In this document: piece after piece, positions 16,371 through 24,475 of the stretch
Position numbering within the stretch: position 1 is the stretch's first letter
How the letters are laid out: each line of letters starts with the position of its first letter
DNA from: Chloroflexota bacterium
GTDB taxonomy: Bacteria > Chloroflexota > Dehalococcoidia > Lucifugimonadales > Lucifugimonadaceae
Direction: 5' to 3'
Assembly (NCBI GenBank): GCA_027623655.1
Contig: JAQBVG010000008.1
Span: 1 to 47,884 of the forward strand
Length of the DNA: 47,884 nt
Notes under the pieces: generated by a model
What the model was told of the DNA's origin: nothing
Database searches by the model: none
The model's input: the letters and a program-made list of their open reading frames with translations, nothing else
Program-made: the position numbers and the translations under genes

Positions 16371-19300
16371 ATGCGTCTAACTCAAACTGCCGAATCGCCC
16401 GATTCGGATAGATCACAATCTGTGTCTCGCCACGAGTCTGGCTTCGCAGTTAGCGACTTACCACCGGCCAGGACCGAAACCCGGCGTCTGTGGGGTCGCC
16501 GCGCGACCTCGGGCACTTCGACACGTTATCTGCTGGCGCTGATCCTGGCCCTGGCCATAGGGCTTCGTCTGTTCGGAATTAACTGGGACCAGGGAGGTTT
16601 ATTTCATCCCGACGAACGGGCGTTTCTATCGCAGGTTTACGATCTGCAGTTCCCGGAAACACGACAAGAGTGGTCGAACCTGACGGACGCTTCATCAAGC
16701 TCGCTGAACCCCGGATCGTTCAACTGGGGAAGCTTTCCACACTATGCTCTCAAATCGATCCAGTACGTCGTGGCGCCGTTCCGGTGGATGAGCATCTTCG
16801 ATCTTCGCTACGCTGGTCGGGCGCTCTCGGCAGTTTCAGACACAGCGACTGTGTTGCTGGTGTTCTTGATCGGGAGGGCCGTATTCAGTAGCCGAGTAGG
16901 TCTGCTTGCTGCACTGATCTCGGCTATTGCGGTTCAACAGGTCCAGTTGAGCCATTTCTTTGCTGTAGATACATTCATGACGACATTCATCGTCGCAACG
17001 ATCTACTACTCGATAAGGGTCGCGGAAAACGGCAGACGCCGGGATTCACTACTGGTCGGGGCCATGTTCGGTCTTGCCCTGGCAACAAAGTTTTCTGTAT
17101 TGCCCCTCGGGATTGCCGTTGTGTTTGCGCACGTGGTCTACGCGACTTCGCGAAAGGGCGATCGATACGACCTGGATGGGTTGTCATCGGTCGAGTCTCC
17201 ACGCCGACAAAGAGTCGCGTACAGGAATGTCCTCGTCACGATAGCCGGAGCCGTCTGTGTTCTGCTCGTGACGCAGCCCTACATGTTCATCGACTTTGGA
17301 ACTTATGCAGACACGATTTCTACCCAGGGGCAAATGGTTCGGCGTGAGGTTGATTTTCCGTTCACCCGTCAGTACGAAAACACACCGAAGTATCTTTATC
17401 AGATCGTCCAACTCGGAACCTGGGGCCTTGGACCCGTGCTGGGGGTCACGGTGTGGCTGGGACTCCTTGCCGCGGTGGTTGCCGGGCTGTTGGCACAGCG
17501 CAAAGCTGACATTGTGATCCTTGCCTGGGTACTGCCATATCTGCTTATTACCGGTTGGTTCGACGTGAAGTTCATTCGGTACATGATGCCGCTCACGCCG
17601 TTCCTGATCCTCTACGGAGCACGAATACTGTGGTGGGCGTTCGAGACAATTCGGGCGCTTTCACCGTCCCGGCGCTGGCTTCAACTGGCCCCAATCGCGC
17701 TGGTGTTGGTCTTCACAGCTCACTACTCGCTATCGTTCATGAATGTCTACTCAGGTGAACATCCGCTGAACGAAGTTTCAGGCTGGCTTCGGGACAACGC
17801 AGCTCCCGGCTCCGTCGTGGTGCAGGAGCACTGGGAGGAGGGTATTCCGGGAGTCGCAGGATTGCGTATGCACGAACGGGCAGAGCTTTACAACGAGGAC
17901 ACTCCTGCGAAGTTTGAAAAACTTACCGAACTGCTAGGCGATGCCGATTACTTCGTGCTGCTGAGCAATCGACTGTACGCAACGATCCCCAGGCTGCCTG
18001 ATCGCTACCCGATTACAACGGTTTTCTACGAAAAACTTTTCTCAGGCGAACTGGGTTATGAACTCGCATATTCAAGCGGCCGCTATATTGGGGGTCTCGG
18101 CGTCGACTACTACGAAGACCCATTTGCGCGCGTGGATTTCGGACCCCCTATGAATTTTCAGCCACCGTCTAGTGGTGTATTTACCGCCGGATTTGGTTGG
18201 GCGGATGAAAGTTTCTCGGTTTACGAGCATCCACAAACTTTTGTATTTCGAAACACCGGTGGGATGTCGGCACCGGAGTTGGCCAACACGCTTGGGGTTG
18301 GCGAACTGAGCCTCAAGAGATTCCAGGCTAACGAAGTAGGACTGCTTCTCACCGAAGAGGATGCGCGTGTTCAGCAGGCTGGCGGAACGTGGACATCGAT
18401 CACCTTCTTACGATGGCTGCCGGACTGGTTGACGCCGGTGGTGTGGTATGCGGCGGCGCAGTTATTTGCGCTGGTGGTATTGCCGATTGCGTTTGTTGTA
18501 TTCAGACCCTGGCCCTACGCCGGGTACCTGTTCGCCAAGCCGCTCGGCCTGGTGTTGGTGGCAACGACGGCGTGGCTGCTCGTCAGCGCGAACCTCGTTC
18601 ATTTTGGTTTTTTAAGCGTGCTTATTGCCCTGTTATTGGTCGGGGCGGCTTCCTACTGCGTTCTCAGGGCAACCGGCCGAGATTTCGTGGCCCACGTCGG
18701 GGCGAATGTTCGTCGGTTCGCGTGGATGGAACTACTGTTTCTGATCGCCTTTGTCGGATTCCTCCTGGTTCGGGCTGCTAATCCGGACCTGTGGCATTCG
18801 ATCAAGGGTGGCGAGAAGCCAATGGACTTCGCCTACCTCAATGCCGTCGTGCGGTCTTCCACCATCCCGCCGTATGACCCCTGGTATTCCGGCGGGTATC
18901 TGAACTACTACTATTTTGGCCAGTTCATGCTCGCGTCTCTAATACGATTTACCGGCATCGTGCCGTCTGTTGCATACAACCTTGCCGTTCCGCTGTTATT
19001 CGCCATGACAGTCGGTGTGGTATTTTCGATCGTGAGTGGATTGGCTGAATTGACGCTTCGCGCACGGCGCGTACCGCCATGGTCACGTCGATCCCCAGTT
19101 TACGCAGGGCTGGTTGCCGCAATTTTTGTCGCGGTAGCAGGAAATATTGATGGGCTGCTCCAGTTGTTTGAAGGAGCGGGGCGCGTTTTCTTTCAGGATC
19201 AGTCGTTTGGCCAGTTCGACTTCTGGCGAAGCTCTCGGATGATGGCCCCCGACTCCAAAGGCCACGAAATTACCGAATTCCCGTTTTTCACCTTTCTGTT

Positions 19301-20798
19301 CGCCGACCTTCACGCGCACCTAATAGCGATCCCGGTGGCGACAACAGCCTTCGCCGCCACCATTGCGGCGTATTTGCGAATCGGACGCAATCGACCGCTG
19401 GCAGAAACGTTACTCGCACTGTTTGTCATAGGTGTCCTGGTGGGTTCGTTGAGAGCGATCAACGCCTGGGACTTCCCGACCCAGTTGATGCTGGCAGGTG
19501 CATTCCTGATCGGTGGCCAATTGCTCACCGCCCGTCGGTCAGTAATCGAACGAATGATTATCGGAGTATCCAGCACAGCGTTCGTAGTCGTGGTCGGGTA
19601 TGTCGTTTATCTGCCGTTCCATGCCAGTTTCGAGCTGTTCAACGACGGAGTTATCGAGAGCCTCTACAGGACCGACCTGTGGCGATATCTCGTCATTCAC
19701 TCGATCTTCCTGCTCCTGATCACAAGCTGGTCGGTGTTTATGTGGAGAGAACGACTGGGATCCGCGCTCGCTGCGATTACAAACGCCCCTGGGCCTGGAA
19801 CAGGAGTCACAGGCTGGATCTGGCAGGTCGTGCTGGTGCTTTTGGCTGCGGTGGTTGCGACCCTCGCTCTGACCGGATACGCGACGATAGCTTTTGCCGT
19901 GGTTACAGGCGCGTCAATGTTGGGCACCGGGATAGTTGCACAGCGAGCGGCGCTACCCGGCGGCCGATATTCGCTGGTGGCGGTAGCAATGGTCGTCATG
20001 GCCATGGCACTGACCGCAGGCGTCGACGTCTTTACCGTGAAAGACGACATCGGCAGGATGAACACCGTTTTCAAGTTCTACCTGCAAGCGTGGATCCTGC
20101 TGGCGATGGCGTCGAGTTACTTCCTGTGGGTCCTCGCCGATGCCGGAAAATTGTCGTTTAGCGGTGTACGACCGGGTCGAGGACTATGGCTGGGGCTTCT
20201 TGCCGTTCTCGCAGTTGGCATCATGGTGTACCCGGTACTCGGGACCCGACACAGGAATGCGACGAGGTTCGAAACGAGCGGTCTCGCACTGGACGGGATG
20301 GCATACATGGAAACCGTCACCTATCAGGACCAGGAAGGGCCGCTGACTCTGAAATACGATTTCGATGCAATCGAGTGGATGCAACACAATGTCCAGGGTT
20401 CACCCGTCATCATCGAGGGTTTGAGCGATCTGTATCGATGGGGCAATCGAGTGTCGATCTACACCGGACTGCCATCCGTTATCGGTTGGGATTGGCACCA
20501 GCGACAACAAAGGGTTGGCTATTCGACGACAGTCAGTGCCAGGCGCACCGAGATCGATCGATTCTTCCATACGCTGTTACCTGCGTCGGCAATAGAAGTC
20601 CTCGACAAGTACAACGTTAAGTATGTATACGTGGGTGAGATGGAACGGGCTAAATACCCCGAGGCGGCGTTGGCCAAGTTCGATCGGATGGCGTCCGATG
20701 GCCTGGTCCAGGTGTATCCCGAAGCCGGAACTAATTTCGACACGCCGGTTGTTATATACGAATACACGCCGACCAAAACCGCCAACACGGTTCGCTAG
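16371..20798 (+). CDS. Giant membrane protein: GT39-like glycosyltransferase fused to DUF2298 (YYY domain)
   Basis: This 1475-residue polytopic protein has two halves. Residues about 50-500 resemble PMT/ArnT-type GT-C glycosyltransferases: the first hydrophobic helix is followed by an extracytoplasmic loop with G-L-F-H-P-D-E-R-A-F (near 79), carrying the Asp-Glu pair typical of the family. A soluble domain follows. From about residue 780 the sequence is DUF2298, including N-P-D-L-W-H, P-P-Y-D-P-W-Y-S-G-G and Y-L-N-Y-Y-Y-F-G near 843. DUF2298 is known mainly from Chloroflexi and archaea. It probably transfers a lipid-linked sugar across the membrane; donor and acceptor are unknown. I chose ATG at 16371 over GTG at 16272 because the extra residues are charged and family-unlike. 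Confidence 0.85.
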   Translation: MRLTQTAESPDSDRSQSVSRHESGFAVSDLPPARTETRRLWGRRATSGTSTRYLLALILALAIGLRLFGINWDQGGLFHPDERAFLSQVYDLQFPETRQEWSNLTDASSSSLNPGSFNWGSFPHYALKSIQYVVAPFRWMSIFDLRYAGRALSAVSDTATVLLVFLIGRAVFSSRVGLLAALISAIAVQQVQLSHFFAVDTFMTTFIVATIYYSIRVAENGRRRDSLLVGAMFGLALATKFSVLPLGIAVVFAHVVYATSRKGDRYDLDGLSSVESPRRQRVAYRNVLVTIAGAVCVLLVTQPYMFIDFGTYADTISTQGQMVRREVDFPFTRQYENTPKYLYQIVQLGTWGLGPVLGVTVWLGLLAAVVAGLLAQRKADIVILAWVLPYLLITGWFDVKFIRYMMPLTPFLILYGARILWWAFETIRALSPSRRWLQLAPIALVLVFTAHYSLSFMNVYSGEHPLNEVSGWLRDNAAPGSVVVQEHWEEGIPGVAGLRMHERAELYNEDTPAKFEKLTELLGDADYFVLLSNRLYATIPRLPDRYPITTVFYEKLFSGELGYELAYSSGRYIGGLGVDYYEDPFARVDFGPPMNFQPPSSGVFTAGFGWADESFSVYEHPQTFVFRNTGGMSAPELANTLGVGELSLKRFQANEVGLLLTEEDARVQQAGGTWTSITFLRWLPDWLTPVVWYAAAQLFALVVLPIAFVVFRPWPYAGYLFAKPLGLVLVATTAWLLVSANLVHFGFLSVLIALLLVGAASYCVLRATGRDFVAHVGANVRRFAWMELLFLIAFVGFLLVRAANPDLWHSIKGGEKPMDFAYLNAVVRSSTIPPYDPWYSGGYLNYYYFGQFMLASLIRFTGIVPSVAYNLAVPLLFAMTVGVVFSIVSGLAELTLRARRVPPWSRRSPVYAGLVAAIFVAVAGNIDGLLQLFEGAGRVFFQDQSFGQFDFWRSSRMMAPDSKGHEITEFPFFTFLFADLHAHLIAIPVATTAFAATIAAYLRIGRNRPLAETLLALFVIGVLVGSLRAINAWDFPTQLMLAGAFLIGGQLLTARRSVIERMIIGVSSTAFVVVVGYVVYLPFHASFELFNDGVIESLYRTDLWRYLVIHSIFLLLITSWSVFMWRERLGSALAAITNAPGPGTGVTGWIWQVVLVLLAAVVATLALTGYATIAFAVVTGASMLGTGIVAQRAALPGGRYSLVAVAMVVMAMALTAGVDVFTVKDDIGRMNTVFKFYLQAWILLAMASSYFLWVLADAGKLSFSGVRPGRGLWLGLLAVLAVGIMVYPVLGTRHRNATRFETSGLALDGMAYMETVTYQDQEGPLTLKYDFDAIEWMQHNVQGSPVIIEGLSDLYRWGNRVSIYTGLPSVIGWDWHQRQQRVGYSTTVSARRTEIDRFFHTLLPASAIEVLDKYNVKYVYVGEMERAKYPEAALAKFDRMASDGLVQVYPEAGTNFDTPVVIYEYTPTKTANTVR

Positions 20799-20893
20799 CC
20801 AGGCAAGGCACGGTACGAGTGCGACCGGCGATGTGCCAGAAGCCTGCCCTGTGACATAGCCTGCAATCCGTTGCTGCCGGGGTGTGGGTACGG

Positions 20894-21490
20894 CTAATCG
20901 GGTAACGAGTCTTCCGGAACGATCAGACCGTAGTCCTGGTCGTGCCTTCGGTAGACCACGTTGATTTCTGCAGTTTCCTTGTTTCGGAACACGTAGAAAT
21001 TGTGCCCGAGCATCTCCATCTGGGCCGCAGCATCTTCGACCGATTCAGACGCTACAGGGTGTCGTTTCGTTCGCACAAGCTGTCCATGCTCGAGCGTCGT
21101 GACTCCGCTCTGGTCAACTTCGCTGACTGATTCCTGGGCAAGTTGCTCAGCGATCGCCTGGCCAAGTCCCCCCTGGGCGTCTCTTCGAGTTTTAGAAGAA
21201 TAACGTGTCTTGTAGCGACTGATCTGCCGGGTCACGGTGTCTGAAACGTGGTCAATGGCGGTGTACGGAGAGTCTCCCCGCATTTCACCGCGAATCACCC
21301 CGCGCTTCATCCTGATCGTTACTTCGGCGACGAAACGTTGATCTTCTTTCTGTGTCTGCTCTTTTCGAATTTGCAGGAATACAGGCACCGGATCACGAAA
21401 TCTACGATCAAGGATGCTCAGTCGCTTTTCGGCGTATGACCTGATCGAGTCGGTAAGAGTCGTGTTGTTTGCGGTGATTGTAAGTTCCAC
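20894..21490 (-). CDS. hpf: Ribosome hibernation promoting factor, long form
   Basis: This 198-residue protein joins an N-terminal S30AE ribosome-binding domain (E-L-T-I-T-A-N-N-T-T-L-T-D-S-I-R) to the C-terminal dimerisation domain of long HPF (K-R-H-P-V-A-S-E-S-V-E-D-A, then N-F-Y-V-F-R-N-K-E-T). Long HPF alone pairs two 70S ribosomes into inactive 100S dimers in starved or stationary cells. A linker of about 60 residues separates the domains. GTG at 21490 is preceded by GGGGG. It is a single-gene unit, convergent with the giant membrane protein gene and divergent from comF. Confidence 0.93.
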   Translation of the reverse strand: MELTITANNTTLTDSIRSYAEKRLSILDRRFRDPVPVFLQIRKEQTQKEDQRFVAEVTIRMKRGVIRGEMRGDSPYTAIDHVSDTVTRQISRYKTRYSSKTRRDAQGGLGQAIAEQLAQESVSEVDQSGVTTLEHGQLVRTKRHPVASESVEDAAAQMEMLGHNFYVFRNKETAEINVVYRRHDQDYGLIVPEDSLPD

Positions 21491-21617
21491 ATATCCCCCA
21501 ATTTAACTTCAGAAATCACTCGGTGACCGGCGGCAAGATTCGTGTGCAGCCCGGCTCTTAGTTATTCTATTGCCGTAACGTCCGTTTTTGCTGTTGGGTG
21601 CGTGAATATTTCAGGTA

Positions 21618-22340
21618 ATGATCACAAGTTTAAAAGGCTTCGGCAGTCTCGCCCTGAACCTAGTGTTCCCACCTATCTGTGTTCACTGTGGCAGGGAGGG
21701 AGAGTTGCTTTGCCACATCTGCAGAGCAGAGTCGACTGCGGTGTCCAGGGATGTTTGCCGAACGTGCGCAGAACCGTTTGCCAGACCCGGGACATGCTCG
21801 CGGTGCGTGGCTGAACGTACTGGTCTCGACAGGTTGTACGCCTCGTTCCTTTATGAGAGTCCTGTCGGGTCGGCCATCAAAGCCTTCAAATTTGACGACA
21901 TACGAGCCCCTGGACCCGTTGTGGCAAAAATGATAAATGTTGATGCGATGAGGCGTGCAGAAGCGGATGTCGTTGTTCCGGTTCCGCTTCACGGATCACG
22001 CCTTCGTGCCCGCGGGTTCAATCAGGCAGAGATCCTGGCTGAACACCTGTCTGCTCGCCTTGGGGCCGTTTATCGCCCGAACAGCCTGATTCGCACACGG
22101 GACACCATGCCTCAGACCGCTCAGCCCACCGCGGCAACTCGACGCAGAGCCCTGACCGGTGCATTTGCCATTGAACCGGGCGCCGCAACGCTTTTTGCCG
22201 GCAAGCGGGTGTTACTGGTGGACGACGTATTCACAACTGGTAGCACGATCATCGCCTGCGCTGAGGTACTCAAGGCGACAGGTGCACGCTGGGTAGGAGC
22301 CGCGGTGCTCGCAGTTCAGCCCATCGGGAGCCTGAAGTAA
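21618..22340 (+). CDS. comF: ComF family phosphoribosyltransferase-like protein
   Basis: This 240-residue protein carries an N-terminal zinc-binding region with four Cys pairs (C-V-H-C, C-H-I-C, C-R-T-C, C-S-R-C). A type I phosphoribosyltransferase domain follows, with the PRPP loop V-L-L-V-D-D-V-F-T-T-G-S-T near residue 205. The R-G-F-N-Q-A-E segment is a ComF hallmark. ComF proteins are linked to natural DNA uptake in competent bacteria, but the molecular role is not settled and many non-competent bacteria keep the gene. ATG at 21618 has AGG a few bases upstream. The HAD gene follows after 34 bp and is probably co-transcribed. Confidence 0.9.
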   Translation: MITSLKGFGSLALNLVFPPICVHCGREGELLCHICRAESTAVSRDVCRTCAEPFARPGTCSRCVAERTGLDRLYASFLYESPVGSAIKAFKFDDIRAPGPVVAKMINVDAMRRAEADVVVPVPLHGSRLRARGFNQAEILAEHLSARLGAVYRPNSLIRTRDTMPQTAQPTAATRRRALTGAFAIEPGAATLFAGKRVLLVDDVFTTGSTIIACAEVLKATGARWVGAAVLAVQPIGSLK

Positions 22341-22374
22341 CAGTGGTTCAGTCGAGAGCCAGAGCGGAAGGCCA

Positions 22375-23088
22375 ATGACCGATCTTCGTGCAGTATTTTT
22401 CGATCTCTACGGGACGCTTGCTGGTTTCGATCCACCTAGAGACCAGATCCAGGCCCGGGCTGCCCGGGTGTTCGGCATGGAAGTTACTAAAGAGGGTATC
22501 GATGCCGGTTATCACGTCGCAGACGAGTTCCTTGCCAACCAGAACGCAACAAAACCGGTCAGGACGATGAGCGCCAACGAACAGTGGACGTTCTTCTCGA
22601 AATTCGAACAGTTGATACTTCAGGGAGCTGGTCACAATGTTGACCTTGCTGTTGCAGCGAACGTGTGGACCGAAGTACGAAAACAGGATTACGGATTTGC
22701 CCTGTTTCCCGACGTGATCGACGGACTCGATCGACTGAGATCGACTGGACTGCTTGTTGCCGCGATATCTAACATGAATACACTAGGCCGTCGCCTCTGC
22801 GACGACCTGGGCCTTACGGGACATGTCGATTTTGCCATCACGTCTGGCGAGACCGGGTTCGAAAAACCTGATCGACGTATTTTTGAAGCAGCACTGACAA
22901 GGGCCGAAGTAGCTGCCAGCGAAGCGGTACTTGTAGGCGATCAACTCGAGTCAGACATCTACGGTGCGGAAAATGCCGGAATGCGCCCGATACTGATGGA
23001 TCGATTCAATGGCCATCCAGACTATGAAAAGCACCCACGTGTGACCGACATGGAATCGACGATCAGGGTCATTTCCGAGATGAGATAG
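22375..23088 (+). CDS. HAD-superfamily hydrolase (haloacid-dehalogenase-like subfamily IA)
   Basis: This 237-residue HAD enzyme shows all four motifs: F-F-D-L-Y-G-T-L (nucleophile Asp), A-I-S-N-M-N (Ser), F-E-K-P-D (Lys) and V-G-D-Q-L-E-S-D (acidic pair). Motif I has Tyr where phosphatases have the second Asp (DxYGT rather than DxDGT), as in L-2-haloacid dehalogenases and some phosphatases, so the reaction is open. A helical cap lies between motifs I and II. ATG at 22375 is preceded by GGAAGG. It lies 34 bp after comF. Confidence 0.88.
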   Translation: MTDLRAVFFDLYGTLAGFDPPRDQIQARAARVFGMEVTKEGIDAGYHVADEFLANQNATKPVRTMSANEQWTFFSKFEQLILQGAGHNVDLAVAANVWTEVRKQDYGFALFPDVIDGLDRLRSTGLLVAAISNMNTLGRRLCDDLGLTGHVDFAITSGETGFEKPDRRIFEAALTRAEVAASEAVLVGDQLESDIYGAENAGMRPILMDRFNGHPDYEKHPRVTDMESTIRVISEMR

Positions 23089-23198
23089 CCGGAACAGTGC
23101 CCAATTAGTGGGTATCATCTTCGCCGTCGTCGCAAATATCGTTCACCCAGACGCCTGATTGCTCACCTGAACGTCATGCAACCCGAGAAATAACCTGA

Positions 23199-24353
23199 AT
23201 GAAGATTGAACGAGTCGAATCAATCCTTGCCGGAAACAGCCAGATCGTTCGGATACTCACCGATACCGGACTGGTGGGCGTCGGTCAATCGGCCTGCTGG
23301 GGCTATCTCGAAGCTACCGACGCAGTTGTAAAAAAATTTGCCGACTACCTCATTGGCAAGAACCCGCTTGATATCGAGCATCACTGGCAGTACCTGTATC
23401 GAATGGGCCCGTTTCGCGGTTCGGTGATTACTGGCGCCTTGAGCGCGGTCGACATAGCGTTGTGGGACATCAAGGGCAAATACCTCGACGCTCCGGTATG
23501 GCAACTACTCGGGGGTAAAGTTCGGAGCAAAATTCGCCTTCACCTGCTGATGGGCGGTATCCGACCCGACGCAGCCGATCAGGGGACCAGCGCTGCGGGT
23601 TTAATGATGAATGCCAGGGACGCCGCGAGGGAGGGCTTCACCGCGATCAAGACGGATCCCCTTCCTGATGGCTTTCAGTCCATGACACTCTCCCGGTTGA
23701 TTCATGACACACGTGAGAACGTTGCGGCAATGCGAGAGGGCGCAGGCCTCGACGTCGACATCATCCTCGAGATGCACCGCAAGTTAACCCCTATGACCGC
23801 AATCGCTCTGGCTGAGCAGCTCGTAGAGTTTCGCCCGTTGTTTTACGAAGACCCTGTACAGATCGACTCGATAAAGTCCCAGGCCGAAATCGCAAGACGT
23901 ACGACGCTTCCAGTGGCAAACGGCGAGCGGATGCACTCGATCTGGGAGTTCCGAGAAATGTTCGAGGCCGGCGGGAGTCAGTACGCTCGCCCCGATCTCG
24001 GCCTTGGAGGCGGTATCACGGCCGTCAAGAAAATAGCGGCAATTGCGGAGTCGTATCACTCAGCGCTTGTTACCCACAACTTTCTCGGACCAGTGCTGAC
24101 GGCCGCCGCCTGCACAATCGATACGTCAATTCCGAACTTCCTGACGCAGGAATATTCGAGAGAAGACGAACAGCCGTTCAACTCGATGTTCAATACGGCC
24201 TGGAAGCGCCACGGTGGATACATTCCAGTGCATGACGTTCCAGGAATCGGCATCGATATGGACGTTGAGCCGTACAGGAAGCAACCGTACGTGCCGAGAA
24301 ACCTGCAGGTCATTCCGATGCGGACGGACGGCTCGGTCGGCTACTCGGTTTAG
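23199..24353 (+). CDS. Enolase-superfamily sugar-acid dehydratase (mandelate racemase/galactonate dehydratase type)
   Basis: This 384-residue protein has an N-terminal capping domain and a TIM-barrel. The Mg2+ ligands are readable as E191 (I-L-E-M-H-R, where most family members have Asp), E217 (F-Y-E-D-P) and E243 (A-N-G-E-R-M). H193 and H293 (V-T-H-N-F-L-G-P) occupy the acid/base positions. These match the D-mannonate/D-galactonate dehydratase branch of the mandelate racemase subgroup, which removes water from acid sugars to 2-keto-3-deoxy acids. The exact sugar acid cannot be read. It starts 110 bp after the HAD gene, and no sugar transport or aldolase gene adjoins. Confidence 0.88.
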   Translation: MKIERVESILAGNSQIVRILTDTGLVGVGQSACWGYLEATDAVVKKFADYLIGKNPLDIEHHWQYLYRMGPFRGSVITGALSAVDIALWDIKGKYLDAPVWQLLGGKVRSKIRLHLLMGGIRPDAADQGTSAAGLMMNARDAAREGFTAIKTDPLPDGFQSMTLSRLIHDTRENVAAMREGAGLDVDIILEMHRKLTPMTAIALAEQLVEFRPLFYEDPVQIDSIKSQAEIARRTTLPVANGERMHSIWEFREMFEAGGSQYARPDLGLGGGITAVKKIAAIAESYHSALVTHNFLGPVLTAAACTIDTSIPNFLTQEYSREDEQPFNSMFNTAWKRHGGYIPVHDVPGIGIDMDVEPYRKQPYVPRNLQVIPMRTDGSVGYSV

Positions 24354-24475
24354 TTCAGCCAGACCTGAGGCAATCTATGCATCGACGTGTGGCCCGATTT
24401 GCACTCTCGAGACTGCTGGCGCATGGCTACTCGCCGCGGTACGCTCCGAGAATACTTTTTTAACTGGAGTGAACA

